64,000 nt of DNA from JAVJST01 sp040219295 (GCA_040219295.1 JAVJST010000005.1:806001-870000); one strand, 5' to 3'. Shown: positions 34,352 to 44,185, counted from the stretch's first letter. Notes: a model not told the origin generated them from the letters alone. Numbers and translations: made by a program.

Positions 34352-34986
34352 GGCCTGGCTCCGGCGGCGTCACCAATGCTGCCCAATGGAAAGAATACGC
34401 CGCTGCTCCAAACACCCATCACAGGGACACCGTCTATCTCGATTTCTTCGCTTTCCTCCACCAGCTGGTAAAAGACCGACCTCGCGATGAGTGCCTCAAG
34501 TCGGCCACGCACCACGATGTACGGGCGAGGTTCGCCCGTTTCAGGATTCACTTCGACCCTGATCGGGTGCTCGTCGTCGAGCGGCACGATGTCGTCGACG
34601 TTGGTTCTGATCCTGATGATCGGTTCATCGTCGGACGTCTTGTCGCCGAGATCGATCAGTTCCAGTCCGACGAAAGGCGCGTCTTCGACAATGATTCGTG
34701 CGACTTCGGCGGGCGTGACCATCCAGTATCCGCCGTCGTCGTCACGGTAGAGAACTTTTGAGAACAGATTGACCAGCCCCTTCCGGTTGATCTTGCCGCC
34801 TTCATGGAACCACTGTCCTTTTGCATCGATGCGAATATCGATGTCGCCGCATAGCACGCGACCGGGCTTTTCAAGCAGTTGCCGGACGTCGGCGGCGAGA
34901 TCGGACTGATCAGGCGGCGGTCCTTTGGCGCGGCCAAAATCGATCGGCAGGGGTTTCACCTTCGTGTGATCCTCGCGAATTGTCAT
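34348..34986 (-). CDS. DUF1285 protein
   Basis: 212 residues with the DUF1285 pattern: CGDIDIRIDAKGQWFHEGGK, INRKGLVNLFSKVLYRDDDG and YWMVTPAEVARIIVEDAPFV, then GEPRPYIVVRGRLEALIARS. The fold is known from structural genomics but no reaction is established. It heads the operon leading to cca and is divergent from the MoxR gene, an arrangement I know from many alphaproteobacteria. Confidence 0.88.
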   Translation of the reverse strand: MTIREDHTKVKPLPIDFGRAKGPPPDQSDLAADVRQLLEKPGRVLCGDIDIRIDAKGQWFHEGGKINRKGLVNLFSKVLYRDDDGGYWMVTPAEVARIIVEDAPFVGLELIDLGDKTSDDEPIIRIRTNVDDIVPLDDEHPIRVEVNPETGEPRPYIVVRGRLEALIARSVFYQLVEESEEIEIDGVPVMGVWSSGVFFPLGSIGDAAGARP

Positions 34987-35055
34987 ACTGCAACCAATTG
35001 AAGTGTGGCCAAAGAGTCACCACAATACGTGTAATAGATATGGAGTTCCCTGCAT

Positions 35056-36084
35056 TTGGCAACTGTACCCGATCCTGCCGCTGGCGCGTCGGCGAGTTCC
35101 GAAACCTCGGCCGAGGCGGTCAAGCGAATTGAAGGGCTGAGCGAACAGCTCGGCAGCGTGCGTAGCGCTGTAAGCCGCGTCATCATTGGTCTCGACGAGG
35201 TCGTGGACGAGACGTTGATCACGCTGCTCGCGGGCGGCCATGTTTTGCTCATTGGGGTGCCCGGTTTGGGAAAGACGAAACTGGTTGAAACCCTCAGCGT
35301 GGTGTTTGGTCTCGACGAACGGCGTATCCAATGCACGCCCGATCTGATGCCGGCAGACATCCTTGGTTCAGAAGTGCTCGACGATACGGATGGCAAGGGC
35401 CGGTCATTTCGTTTCCTGCCGGGCCCCGTGTTTTCGCAGTTGCTAATGGCGGACGAAATCAACCGGGCCAGCCCGCGTACCCAGTCTGCACTTCTGCAGG
35501 CCATGCAAGAGCGGCGCGTGTCAGTCGCCGGCCAATATCACGACCTGCCGAGGCCGTTTCACGTGCTGGCAACCCAAAATCCTCTCGAGCAGGAGGGCAC
35601 CTATCCGCTTCCCGAGGCCCAGCTCGACCGTTTCCTGATGCAGGTCAACGTCAGCTATCCGGACATGGCATCGGAGCGCCAGATTCTTTTGGACACGACG
35701 GGCGCCCACGAAGTCGAGCCGAAGGCGGCTATGACGGCGGCCCAGTTGCTTGAGGCGCAGAGGCTAATCCGCCATGTGCCCGTGGCGGATGGCGTGGTCG
35801 ATTCAATCTTGCGATTGGTCCGGAGCGGTCGTCCGGAATCGTCGGAGATCGAAGAAGTCCGCGAGCACGTCGCCTGGGGTCCGGGTCCTCGCGCCAGTCA
35901 GGCCCTAATGCTGGCCGTTCGAGCGCGTGCTGTCCTCGACGGCCGTCTCGCCCCGAGCAGCGAAGACGTCGCCGCCCTTGCCGCACCCGTACTGCGACAC
36001 AGGATGGCGCTCAATTTCGCGGCGCGTGCGGAGGGTGTGACGCTGAGGGCGATCATCTCACGCATGCTGGTCGAGGCGGCTTGA
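35056..36084 (+). CDS. MoxR-family AAA+ ATPase
   Basis: 342 residues from a TTG start (no in-frame ATG precedes the domain). Walker A GVPGLGKTKLVETL, Walker B LLMADEINRASPRTQSALLQ, sensor-1 region VLATQNPLEQEGTYPLPEAQ with LDRFLM, and a lid domain ending in AIISRMLVEAA. MoxR ATPases act as chaperones that mature or activate metal-dependent complexes with vWA partners. Coupled by TTGA overlap to the DUF58 gene. Confidence 0.93.
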   Translation: MATVPDPAAGASASSETSAEAVKRIEGLSEQLGSVRSAVSRVIIGLDEVVDETLITLLAGGHVLLIGVPGLGKTKLVETLSVVFGLDERRIQCTPDLMPADILGSEVLDDTDGKGRSFRFLPGPVFSQLLMADEINRASPRTQSALLQAMQERRVSVAGQYHDLPRPFHVLATQNPLEQEGTYPLPEAQLDRFLMQVNVSYPDMASERQILLDTTGAHEVEPKAAMTAAQLLEAQRLIRHVPVADGVVDSILRLVRSGRPESSEIEEVREHVAWGPGPRASQALMLAVRARAVLDGRLAPSSEDVAALAAPVLRHRMALNFAARAEGVTLRAIISRMLVEAA

Positions 36085-37016
36085 CGTCCGCCCGGCATCA
36101 TAAGACTTCCCACGATCCGGAACTGGAATCTTCCGGCAACCTGTACGGTCGGGCCGAGGCGATCGGCGCGGACCTGCCGGCACTGCTTGTCGAGGCGCAC
36201 CGCATCGCCCACACGGTCGCGCCCGGGGTTCACGGCCGGCGCCGCCGGGGTTCCGGCGAAACATTCTGGCAGTTCAGGCGTTATCAGTTCGGTGATTCCG
36301 TCCAGCGCATCGATTGGCGTCAGACCGCCAAGTCGGATCGCGTCTATATCCGTGAGACAGAATGGGAGGTTGCCCAGTCCGTCTGGATATGGAGAGACGC
36401 TTCGCCTTCGATGGAGTTCACGTCCGACCCGAATCTGATCAGCAAGGTTGACCGTGCGAGCCTGCTGGCAATGGCGCTGGGTGTTCTGCTCGTTCGTGGC
36501 GGCGAGCGGATCGCACTCGCCGAAACCGGCCGACCGCCGTCAAGCGGTTCTGGTGCTTTGATGGCCATGGCGGACGAATTGTCGCACTGGCGCGATGCCC
36601 CGCCCTCGGCGAGCGCCGCCTTGTTTGCTCGCGCCCGCCAGCTTCCCAGACATGCCCGCGTGGTTCTGATCGGCGATTTCCTGGAACCGGTCGAGGAAAC
36701 GCACCGGCTTCTCAAGGCGCTGGCGGCGCAACGAATCCGGGGACATTTGCTGCGGATCGTCGACCCCGCAGAGGAAACGTTGCCGTACGACGGGCGCGTG
36801 TTGTTCGATGACCCCGAGGATGGTCACTCGACGCTGGTCGATTGGGTGGCCTCAAGCAGACCGGCGTACCTGTCGGCCTGGCGCCGGCATGGCGAGAGCC
36901 TGCGTGACGCCGCGCGATCGTCCGGCTGGAGCATTGATACGCACCACACCGACCGGCCGCCGGAAGAGGCGCTTCTTGCGTTATACTTGGCCGTCGCCGG
37001 GATAACCTTGGAGTAG
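36081..37016 (+). CDS. DUF58 / vWA-type protein
   Basis: 311 residues from a TTG start overlapping the MoxR stop. The DUF58 signature SGETFWQFRRYQFGDSVQRI followed by DWRQTAKSDRVYIRETEWEV lies near residues 57-98, and the metal-ion-dependent adhesion motif DASPSMEF follows. The rest is a vWA-like Rossmann fold (ARVVLIGDFLEPVEET). DUF58 proteins are the usual MoxR partners, likely bound at the inner membrane by the downstream proteins. Confidence 0.9.
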   Translation: MTSARHHKTSHDPELESSGNLYGRAEAIGADLPALLVEAHRIAHTVAPGVHGRRRRGSGETFWQFRRYQFGDSVQRIDWRQTAKSDRVYIRETEWEVAQSVWIWRDASPSMEFTSDPNLISKVDRASLLAMALGVLLVRGGERIALAETGRPPSSGSGALMAMADELSHWRDAPPSASAALFARARQLPRHARVVLIGDFLEPVEETHRLLKALAAQRIRGHLLRIVDPAEETLPYDGRVLFDDPEDGHSTLVDWVASSRPAYLSAWRRHGESLRDAARSSGWSIDTHHTDRPPEEALLALYLAVAGITLE

Positions 37017-37021
37017 GCGTC

Positions 37022-39781
37022 ATGTGGAGCCTCGGGCCGATTGGGTTTTTCGCTCCCTGGGCTTTGCTCGGGCTGGCGGCACTGCCGCTCGTCTGGTGGC
37101 TGGTCCGGTTCCTGCCGCCGTCACCGCGCCACGTGCGGTTCCCCGCGTCCCGGTTCCTGTTCAATGCCGATCGCGATCAACCGCAACAACGGTCATCGAT
37201 CTGGTGGATCCTGCTGATGCGGCTTGTTGCCGTGGCAGCGGTGATTGTGGCGGCGGCGGAACCGGTCGCTCAACCAGAAGCCGCGCTCGAGTCGTCAGGC
37301 CCGGTCGTTATTGTGATCGACGATGGGTGGTCTGCCGCACCCGGCTGGTCGACGCGGCGCGACATCGCGCGGAGCCTGATTGCGCGTGCGGAGCGCGAAG
37401 ACCGGCCTGTTATGCTGTTGTCGACGACGCCGGGCGAGGCTGGACGGTTTGATCCTCCGGCGTTCACCAGCATCGCCGATGCCCGGCGGAAAGTTGACGC
37501 GATGCGACCGAAACCCTGGCCCAGCGAGCCGGCCAAGGCCCTGGCGCCGCTATTCGATTCCGATTCTTCGGTGTCGAAAGCAGGACGGATATTTTGGCTG
37601 AGCGACGGAATTGACCCGGACGGTGCAAACGGGCATGCAGGAGCGCTTGTCGAACGACTAATGCGGATCGGCCCGGTTACCTACTATCGGCCAGGCAAAG
37701 GTAACGGGGCCATATTGTTACGCGCCGAAGAAGGCTCTAGCCTGGCGCTGTCTGCGCGATTGACCCGCTCGTCGGAGGCGGAGGCGTTCGTACACTCGGT
37801 GATCGCATACGACGAGAACGGGATTGCCTTGGGGCGGGCGCCCGCCGAATTCGCGCCCGGGCAGGTCAGTACCATCGCAACTTTTGACCTGCCACTGGAG
37901 ATCCGAAACCGCGTTACCTGGCTCGCTGTCGAAGGTCATGTCGCCGTCGGCGCTGTTGCCTTGCTGGACGACCGGTGGCGCCGCCGGACTGTCGGACTGG
38001 TCGGTGCGGGCGGGACTGGCGACGACCAGCCGTTGCTGAGCGGGCAGCATTACGTCGCCAAGGCCCTGGCATTGGGCCACGAAGTCGTCGACGGCAGCCT
38101 CGACGAATTGATCGACTCCGGCGCGCCAGTGATTGCTGTGGTCGATCCGGGAACCGTGACGCCCGACATTGCGGACAGGCTCCGGGGGTGGATTGAGGAT
38201 GGCGGTGTTCTGCTCGTGTTTGCCGGACCGCGTTTTGCCGATGCGGCGGTGGCGACCGGCGCCGGTGATGCTGCCGGATGGTCCTCGCTCTTGCCGGTGA
38301 AACTACGCCAGGGCGATCGGGCGATTGGCGGCGCGATGTCCTGGCTTCAACCCGCGACGGTCGCCGGCTTCGGGTCGGATAGCCCGTTTCTCGGGTTGCA
38401 GGTGCCCGGCGACATACGGGTCAACCGCCAAGTGCTCGCCGAGCCCGAGATCGGTATCGAACAGCGCACGTGGGCAAGACTTTCGGACGGAACGCCATTG
38501 GTCACCGGGCGGGCGATCGGCAAGGGCTGGACGTCGCTGGTACACGTCACGGCCAATGCGGAATGGTCGAACCTACCGTTCTCCGGCCTGTTTGTCGAAA
38601 TGATGAGCAGGATAACCGCGTTATCGCACAAGACATCGGCCGGTTCCCGGGAGCGGGTCCTGTCGCCGATCTCGATACTCGACGGTTTCGGATCGTTGCA
38701 GCCTGCCCCGGGCTCGGTAGCGTCGATCACGTCCGCGGAGTTGCCGCATACAGCGCCTTCACCGCGCCATCCGCCTGGCTATTACGGGGATCAACAGGAA
38801 CGCCGGGCACTGAACGTTTCGGACAACGTTGCCGACCCGGTTCCCGTCATCGGCCTGCCGCCGGCAGTCGAGCAACGATCTTACATTGCGGACCGCGAAC
38901 AGCCTATCGCGCCGTGGCTGCTCGGCCTGGTATTTGTCCTCATGGTCGGCGACCTCTTGGCGTCGTTGTGGCTCCGCGGTTACTTGGGTTGGCGGGCGGC
39001 CCCCTCCGGCGCGAGAGTGTCTGCGGGCGTGCTGCTCGCGGCAGTTCTGCTTCCGTCGCCGGTTCTTGCGGATGGGCATGAACCGCTGTCGGACTTGATC
39101 GAGGCTGCGTCGCATACCCGCATCGCATACATCGAGACCGGTGACAGGGAGATTGATCAGGTAACCTACATTGGCTTGTCGAGCCTCGGTCAGGTGCTGT
39201 GGCAGCGAACCGCGGTCGAACTGGCGGAGCCCGTGGCGATCGATCCAGCGGTGGATGAACTGGCCTTCTATCCGTTAATCTACTGGCCGGTGGCGGCGAC
39301 CTCGGAGGTGCCGACCAATTCTACGGCGCGGCGCATAAACGCCTACCTTGAAACCGGTGGCATGATCCTGTTCGACGCCAAGTCGACGGACAGCGAGGTT
39401 GCCGATCTGGTAACCCGAATTGCAGACATTCTTGATGTGCCCCGGCTTGCGCCCGTCCCGAACGATCATGTCCTTTCGCGATCATTCTACCTACTTGGCG
39501 AGTTCCCGGGACGCTGGGCCGGTCGTCCGGTCTGGATCGCGCCCGCGGCCAACCGCGTCAACGATGGCGTCGCGCCGATCATCGCCGGCAGTCACGATTG
39601 GGCGGCCGCTTGGGCGACCGATGAGTTTCAGGAGCCGTTGTTTGCCGTTGTGCCGGGGGGAGAACGTCAACGCGAACTGGCGTTCCGGTTTGGCGTCAAC
39701 CTTATGATGTATGCGCTGACCGGCAACTACAAAGAGGATCAGGTGCATATTCCCTCGATCATGCAAAGGCTCGGTCAATGA
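37022..39781 (+). CDS. BatA-N / DUF4159 membrane protein
   Basis: 919 residues. The N-terminus (FFAPWALLGLAALPLVWWLV and PPSPRHVRFPASRFLF, then WWILLMRLVAVAAVIVAAAE) is the aerotolerance-regulator/BatA two-helix module. A vWA-like region follows but its metal motif is degraded (VIDDGWSAAPGW). A GATase1-like segment lies near 360-430 (LRGWIEDGGVLLVFAGPRFA). A third membrane pair is near 625-685, and the C-terminal 220 residues are DUF4159 (HTRIAYIETGDREIDQVTYI, ELAFYPLIYWPVAA). It probably organises the MoxR/DUF58 pair in the membrane. Confidence 0.88.
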   Translation: MWSLGPIGFFAPWALLGLAALPLVWWLVRFLPPSPRHVRFPASRFLFNADRDQPQQRSSIWWILLMRLVAVAAVIVAAAEPVAQPEAALESSGPVVIVIDDGWSAAPGWSTRRDIARSLIARAEREDRPVMLLSTTPGEAGRFDPPAFTSIADARRKVDAMRPKPWPSEPAKALAPLFDSDSSVSKAGRIFWLSDGIDPDGANGHAGALVERLMRIGPVTYYRPGKGNGAILLRAEEGSSLALSARLTRSSEAEAFVHSVIAYDENGIALGRAPAEFAPGQVSTIATFDLPLEIRNRVTWLAVEGHVAVGAVALLDDRWRRRTVGLVGAGGTGDDQPLLSGQHYVAKALALGHEVVDGSLDELIDSGAPVIAVVDPGTVTPDIADRLRGWIEDGGVLLVFAGPRFADAAVATGAGDAAGWSSLLPVKLRQGDRAIGGAMSWLQPATVAGFGSDSPFLGLQVPGDIRVNRQVLAEPEIGIEQRTWARLSDGTPLVTGRAIGKGWTSLVHVTANAEWSNLPFSGLFVEMMSRITALSHKTSAGSRERVLSPISILDGFGSLQPAPGSVASITSAELPHTAPSPRHPPGYYGDQQERRALNVSDNVADPVPVIGLPPAVEQRSYIADREQPIAPWLLGLVFVLMVGDLLASLWLRGYLGWRAAPSGARVSAGVLLAAVLLPSPVLADGHEPLSDLIEAASHTRIAYIETGDREIDQVTYIGLSSLGQVLWQRTAVELAEPVAIDPAVDELAFYPLIYWPVAATSEVPTNSTARRINAYLETGGMILFDAKSTDSEVADLVTRIADILDVPRLAPVPNDHVLSRSFYLLGEFPGRWAGRPVWIAPAANRVNDGVAPIIAGSHDWAAAWATDEFQEPLFAVVPGGERQRELAFRFGVNLMMYALTGNYKEDQVHIPSIMQRLGQ

Positions 39782-41910
39782 GTGGCGGCGTCTGGCAAAT
39801 CACCTTTGCGCCGGTCGTGCCCTGGATGGTGTTGATCGCGCTCGGCGTCGTCGCCCTCGGCATCGTCGGGTACAGTCTGTTCCGTGATGCTGGCGGGGTA
39901 TCTGCCCGCACCATCGGTTTTGCGGTTCTCCTACTGGCGCTGGCGAACCCGCGACACGTCGAGGAGAGGCGGGAAGCCGAAACCGACATCGCGCTGCTGG
40001 TCGTTGACCGGACCGCCAGTCAGGCCGTGGGTGAGCGACAGGCACAGACCGATGCCGCGGCCCAGTTGATCCGGGACCGGTTGGCCGAGGATCCGGGCAT
40101 CGAACTGCGTGAGATCGAGGTTTCTCGATCAAGCGCGGGATTTGGTCGGGACGCTGGCGGGACAGCGCTATTGGGGCCGTTGGCTCGCGCGGCTGCCGGT
40201 ATCCCGGCATCCCGATATGCGGGAGCTGTCGTCATTACGGATGGGCAGGTGCACGACGTCCCGGCGGCAGCGGAAAGCACGGTTGGCACGACCCGTCGGG
40301 AATCCTACGGCGAGACATTACCGGACGGGCCGTTGCACGTGCTGATTGCTGGCGAGAAAGACAGTTTCGACCGCCGGATCCTGATCGAGACCGTCCCGGC
40401 GTATGCGATCGTCGGGAAACCGTTCGAGATCACCTACCGCGTCGTCGACAGCGGCGTGACCGAAGCCGCGGCCGGGGATACGCCGCTGCACGCCGAACTC
40501 CGGGTCGATGGGGTCTTGCAGGGCCGCGAAACCATCCTGAATGGCGCGAGCGGATCGTTCGAGGTGTCGGTCGATCACGCCGGCGTCTCCGTGATCGAGG
40601 TCACGACACCGGCCGCTGAGGGTGAACTGTCGACGATCAACAATTCGGCCGTGGCGACCGTCAACGGCGTCCGAGACCGCCTCCGGGTACTGCTGGTATC
40701 GGGCCAGCCGCACGCAGGCGAGCGGACCTGGCGTAACCTTCTGAAGTCGGACCCGGCAGTGGACCTTATTCACTTCACGATTCTACGCCCGCCGGACAAA
40801 AGCGACTTCACGCCGATCCGTGAGCTGGCGCTCATAACCTTCCCGACGTTCGAATTGTTCGAGCTGAAACTCAAGGAATTCGATCTCGTCGTATTCGATC
40901 GCTACGTCGTGCGCTTCGTACTGTCGCCACTCTATTTCCGCAACATCCGCGATTTCGTGACCGAAGGGGGGGCGGTGATGCTGGCGGTCGGTCCCGAGTA
41001 CGCGGGGCACCGGAGTCTGTACGATACTCCGCTCGGCGAGATCGCGCCTGCCAGACCGGTGGGCGGCGTCATCGAACAACCCTTCAGGCCGAGCCTGACA
41101 GAGGCCGGCAATCGGCACCCGGTGACCGCCGGGCTTGGCGGCCGCGACGCGAACTGGGGACGGTGGTTGCGCCAGATACCGGTCGTCGAGGAATCGGGCG
41201 ACGTTCTCATGCGCGGGGCCGAGGACCTTCCGCTGCTCGTTCTGTCCAGGGTCGGAGAAGGCCGCATCGGTTTTCTGGCCAGTGACCAGGTGTGGCTGTG
41301 GGCCCGGGATTTTGATGGCGGTGGCCCGCATGCGGAGTTGATCCGGCGCACAGCGCACTGGTTGATGCGCGAGCCCGCGCTCGAAGAGGAGAGTCTCTCC
41401 GCGGAGCTCGATGGAGATCAGATTCGCGTGACCCGCCGTACGTTGTCGGAGGCCGCCGACTCGGTGGTCATGCGACGTCCGGATGGCGTTGAGGAGATCC
41501 TTACGCTCGAGCAGAGTGACGAGGGGCGGTTCAGCGCCTCGACGGCCACCGACGGCCCCGGCGTCTACCGCTTCGACGATGGCGAGTACCAGGCCCATCT
41601 GGCGGTTGGCGACGTAGACCCGGTTGAGTACAGGGATCTGCGTGCAACCGAGGAGATTCTGACACCGCTCAGTGTGTCATCCGGTGGCGCCAGTATGTGG
41701 CTGAACGACGGCGTTCCCGATTTGCGTCGGCCAAAGCAGGGGCGTGATATGGCCGGTCGCGACTGGATCGGACTACGTACGAACGAGTCCTACATCGTCA
41801 CGGGCCTGTCCGAACGGCCGTTGTTGCCGGGGTGGCTGGTTGCATTACTCGTGGTCGGCACGTTGATGGCTGCATGGTGGTGGGAAAGCCGGACCGGGAA
41901 ACACCCGTAA
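39778..41910 (+). CDS. Large membrane protein of the MoxR cluster with GATase1-like domain
   Basis: 710 residues overlapping the preceding gene by four bases. Two N-terminal helices (about 10-30 and 40-60), a vWA-like segment DIALLVVDRTASQAVGERQA, then a beta-sandwich stretch, a GATase1-like domain near 300-420 (RLRVLLVSGQPHAGERTWRN, FVTEGGAVMLAVGPEYAGHR) and a C-terminal helix (GWLVALLVVGTLMAAWWW). Catalytic residues for glutaminase are not apparent. Last gene of the MoxR-DUF58-DUF4159 operon; function unknown. Confidence 0.82.
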   Translation: MSGGVWQITFAPVVPWMVLIALGVVALGIVGYSLFRDAGGVSARTIGFAVLLLALANPRHVEERREAETDIALLVVDRTASQAVGERQAQTDAAAQLIRDRLAEDPGIELREIEVSRSSAGFGRDAGGTALLGPLARAAAGIPASRYAGAVVITDGQVHDVPAAAESTVGTTRRESYGETLPDGPLHVLIAGEKDSFDRRILIETVPAYAIVGKPFEITYRVVDSGVTEAAAGDTPLHAELRVDGVLQGRETILNGASGSFEVSVDHAGVSVIEVTTPAAEGELSTINNSAVATVNGVRDRLRVLLVSGQPHAGERTWRNLLKSDPAVDLIHFTILRPPDKSDFTPIRELALITFPTFELFELKLKEFDLVVFDRYVVRFVLSPLYFRNIRDFVTEGGAVMLAVGPEYAGHRSLYDTPLGEIAPARPVGGVIEQPFRPSLTEAGNRHPVTAGLGGRDANWGRWLRQIPVVEESGDVLMRGAEDLPLLVLSRVGEGRIGFLASDQVWLWARDFDGGGPHAELIRRTAHWLMREPALEEESLSAELDGDQIRVTRRTLSEAADSVVMRRPDGVEEILTLEQSDEGRFSASTATDGPGVYRFDDGEYQAHLAVGDVDPVEYRDLRATEEILTPLSVSSGGASMWLNDGVPDLRRPKQGRDMAGRDWIGLRTNESYIVTGLSERPLLPGWLVALLVVGTLMAAWWWESRTGKHP

Positions 41911-41917
41911 TCGGCGA

Positions 41918-42826
41918 TCACATGTCGACTCGCCACGGTGAGCTTTCTCCGAACCGATCTGCGAGGAAATCGACAAACAAGCGGATTTTCGCGGACAAGT
42001 GACGATTGTGCGGATACACCGCGTAGATCGCGGCGCCCGTGCTTCCATATTCATCGAGTACGGACTCGAGCTGCCCGTTACGCAGTGCACCGGCAACGAT
42101 AAAGAGGGGCGTGTTGAGTACGCCGTGACCGGCGATTGCAGCTGCACGCAGCGCTTCGCCATTGTTGGCGGACAGATTGCCGTTGACGTGAACCGCGTGA
42201 TGTTGGTCGCCGTTGTCGAAGGTCCACTCATTCTGCGTCGACAGGTACGAGTACTGCAGGCAGTTGTGGTGAATAAGGTCATCCGGTGATTGCGGGCGGC
42301 CGTGTCGTCTCCAGTACGAGGGACTCGCGCAGATAACCCGGTCGAATGGTGCCAGCTTGCGGGCGATCATCGTCGAGTCGGGTAGACGGGTGATGCGCAC
42401 GGCCAGGTCGTAGCCCTCCTCGACTACATCGACGAGACGGTCGCTAAGATCGAGATCGATCGACAGTTCAGGATGATCCGACATGAATGCGGCAACTGCT
42501 TCGGCCAGATACATCACGCCGAACGACATCGGAGCGTTCACCCGCAGCAGCCCGCGCGGTTCTGCCTGCAAATCGCGGACCGCGCGTTCGGCGTCGCCGA
42601 GATCGGCGATGATCCGGCTACAGCGATCATAGAATGCCCGGCCGACCTCGGTCGTGCTGATCTTTCGTGTGGTTCTGTTTAGCAACCGCGCGCCGAGTCG
42701 GTCCTCCAGTCTGGCAACCTGTTTGCTTATTGCCGACTTGCCGACGCCCAGATGGCGCGCCGCCTGAGTGAAGCCGCCGCGCTCCACCACGGCGGTAAAT
42801 GCCTCGATTTCATCCAAAGAACGCAT
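41918..42826 (-). CDS. LysR-family transcriptional regulator
   Basis: 302 residues. Winged helix at the N-terminus: SLDEIEAFTAVVERGGFTQA, ARHLGVGKSAISKQVARLED and RLGARLLNRTTRKISTTEVG. The remaining two-thirds is the periplasmic-binding-like effector domain (LLRVNAPMSFGVMYLAEAV). It is divergent from the azoreductase gene, the classic layout for a LysR regulator and its target, here probably responsive to quinones or related electrophiles. Confidence 0.93.
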   Translation of the reverse strand: MRSLDEIEAFTAVVERGGFTQAARHLGVGKSAISKQVARLEDRLGARLLNRTTRKISTTEVGRAFYDRCSRIIADLGDAERAVRDLQAEPRGLLRVNAPMSFGVMYLAEAVAAFMSDHPELSIDLDLSDRLVDVVEEGYDLAVRITRLPDSTMIARKLAPFDRVICASPSYWRRHGRPQSPDDLIHHNCLQYSYLSTQNEWTFDNGDQHHAVHVNGNLSANNGEALRAAAIAGHGVLNTPLFIVAGALRNGQLESVLDEYGSTGAAIYAVYPHNRHLSAKIRLFVDFLADRFGESSPWRVDM

Positions 42827-42943
42827 GTCGTTTTATAGTGTCCATATTGGAAACAGTAAAGTTCCAGATGAGTATATTGTCTCTGATTATGGGTAAATGT
42901 AGCGTCTGCGCATCAACGTTTCGATCAAGGAAGGAACCTGATC
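42827..42943. promoter_or_regulatory. LysR/azoR divergent control region
   Basis: The 117-base gap between the two divergent starts contains TCCATATTGGA (42841-42851), a 4-bp dyad TCCA/TGGA with three central bases, and further TTCCAG and AT-rich sequence around 42860-42885. A LysR-type operator with T-N11-A character is expected here; the dyad is only a candidate. AAGGAAGG lies before the azoR start. Confidence 0.45.
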
Positions 42944-43573
42944 ATGACCCGCATACTTGTTGTCAACGCGAGCCCCAACACGGAAACCAGCAAGAGCCGA
43001 TTGCTGACGGCCCGCTATGTTGAGAAAGTCACGTCCGGCGAGTCGACCGCCGACGTCGTCTATCGCGACGTCGGCGTGACGCCGCCGCCGCACCTCGACA
43101 GTGCCACCATCGGCGCTTTCTTTACGCCGGCCGAAAACCGAACCGACGAACAAAAGGCGCTAATCGCCTTGTCAGATCAACTCGTTGGCGAGGTCAGAGA
43201 TGCCGATATCATCGTCATCGGTTCGCCGATGCAGAACTTCGGCATGAGCTCCGGGCTCAAGACCTGGTTTGATCATATCGCCAGGGCCGGTGTCACCTTC
43301 CGCTATACCGAAAACGGGCCCGAGGGTCTGCTCGGCGGCCGCAAAGTCATTATCGTCACGGCGACCGGCGGCGATTATTCGGAGGGCTCTCAGGCGGCAC
43401 ATCTGAACCACCAGCTCCCGCACCTGAAGACCCTTTTCGGTTTTCTCGGCATCGACGACGTTTCGGTCGCCGAAGCATCGAAGACGGCCGTGGACGACGA
43501 GGGTGTCGCTGCTGCGGCCAGTCGCATCGATTTGATTGCCGCAGAGGATATCGCAACACGGATGGCGGCCTGA
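42944..43573 (+). CDS. azoR: FMN-dependent NADH:quinone/azo reductase
   Basis: 209 residues, flavodoxin-like fold. N-terminal phosphate loop VVNASPNTETSKSRLLTARY, FMN-contact IIVIGSPMQNFGMSSGLKTW, FDHIARAGVTFRYTENGPEG and ATGGDYSEGSQAA. AzoR enzymes reduce quinones and azo dyes by two electrons with NADH. Forms a unit with the DoxX gene 41 bases downstream and is probably controlled by the divergent LysR. Confidence 0.93.
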   Translation: MTRILVVNASPNTETSKSRLLTARYVEKVTSGESTADVVYRDVGVTPPPHLDSATIGAFFTPAENRTDEQKALIALSDQLVGEVRDADIIVIGSPMQNFGMSSGLKTWFDHIARAGVTFRYTENGPEGLLGGRKVIIVTATGGDYSEGSQAAHLNHQLPHLKTLFGFLGIDDVSVAEASKTAVDDEGVAAAASRIDLIAAEDIATRMAA

Positions 43574-43614
43574 ACGGGCCAGCTCGAACCATTCAACTCT
43601 GGAGTAACGTCGTC

Positions 43615-44040
43615 ATGACTAGTGAAGATCGCATTGGATACGCAGGATTGCTGCTTCGCCTGACGCTCGGCGTCATGTTCATCGCTCACGGACTTCTCAA
43701 GGTGTTCGTGTTTACGCTGCCCGGCACGGTCGCCTTCTTCGAGAACCTCGGACTCCCGGGATTTCTCGCCTATTTCACGGTCATCGCTGAGATTGGCGGC
43801 GGAGCACTGCTGATCCTCGGCATCTACGTTCCGCTCGTATCGGTCGGGCTGCTGCCGATCCTGCTGGGCGCCACCTGGGCCCATGCCGGTAATGGCTGGG
43901 TTTTCAGTGCCGAAGGCGGTGGTTGGGAATACCCGCTCTTCCTAACGCTGTCGACCGCCGTTCTCGCACTCGTCGGTGCCGGGAAGTATGCCGTCACTCT
44001 TCCGGTTCCGGGCCGCTTGGCGAACGCCTTGAACCCGTGA
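43615..44040 (+). CDS. DoxX-family membrane protein
   Basis: 141 residues with four membrane helices. The DoxX pattern is seen in AGLLLRLTLGVMFIAHGLLK, FFENLGLPGFLAYFTVIAEI and GGALLILGIYVPLVSVGLLP. CTGGAGTAACGTC precedes the start. Function in redox or quinone stress is inferred from co-occurrence with azoR. Confidence 0.88.
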   Translation: MTSEDRIGYAGLLLRLTLGVMFIAHGLLKVFVFTLPGTVAFFENLGLPGFLAYFTVIAEIGGGALLILGIYVPLVSVGLLPILLGATWAHAGNGWVFSAEGGGWEYPLFLTLSTAVLALVGAGKYAVTLPVPGRLANALNP

Positions 44041-44050
44041 CCCCTACGCG

Positions 44051-44094
44051 CCGGCCCTGCCGCCCCCAATGGGATACCTCCCGGGCAGGGCCGG
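44051..44094 (+). terminator. Hairpin after the azoR-DoxX pair
   Basis: CCGGCCCTGCC (44051-44061) pairs with GGCAGGGCCGG (44084-44094), a perfect 11-bp stem with a 22-base loop, starting ten bases after the DoxX stop. There is no long T-run, so it may act with Rho or as a transcript-stabilising end. Confidence 0.5.
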
Positions 44095-44185
44095 TCGCTT
44101 CGGGCGGGATTATCGGATAGCCACCACACCATGATGACAGGCACCCAGAGTCCGTGTCACGGTTAGCCTCCCTAGTGAGGTCCAG

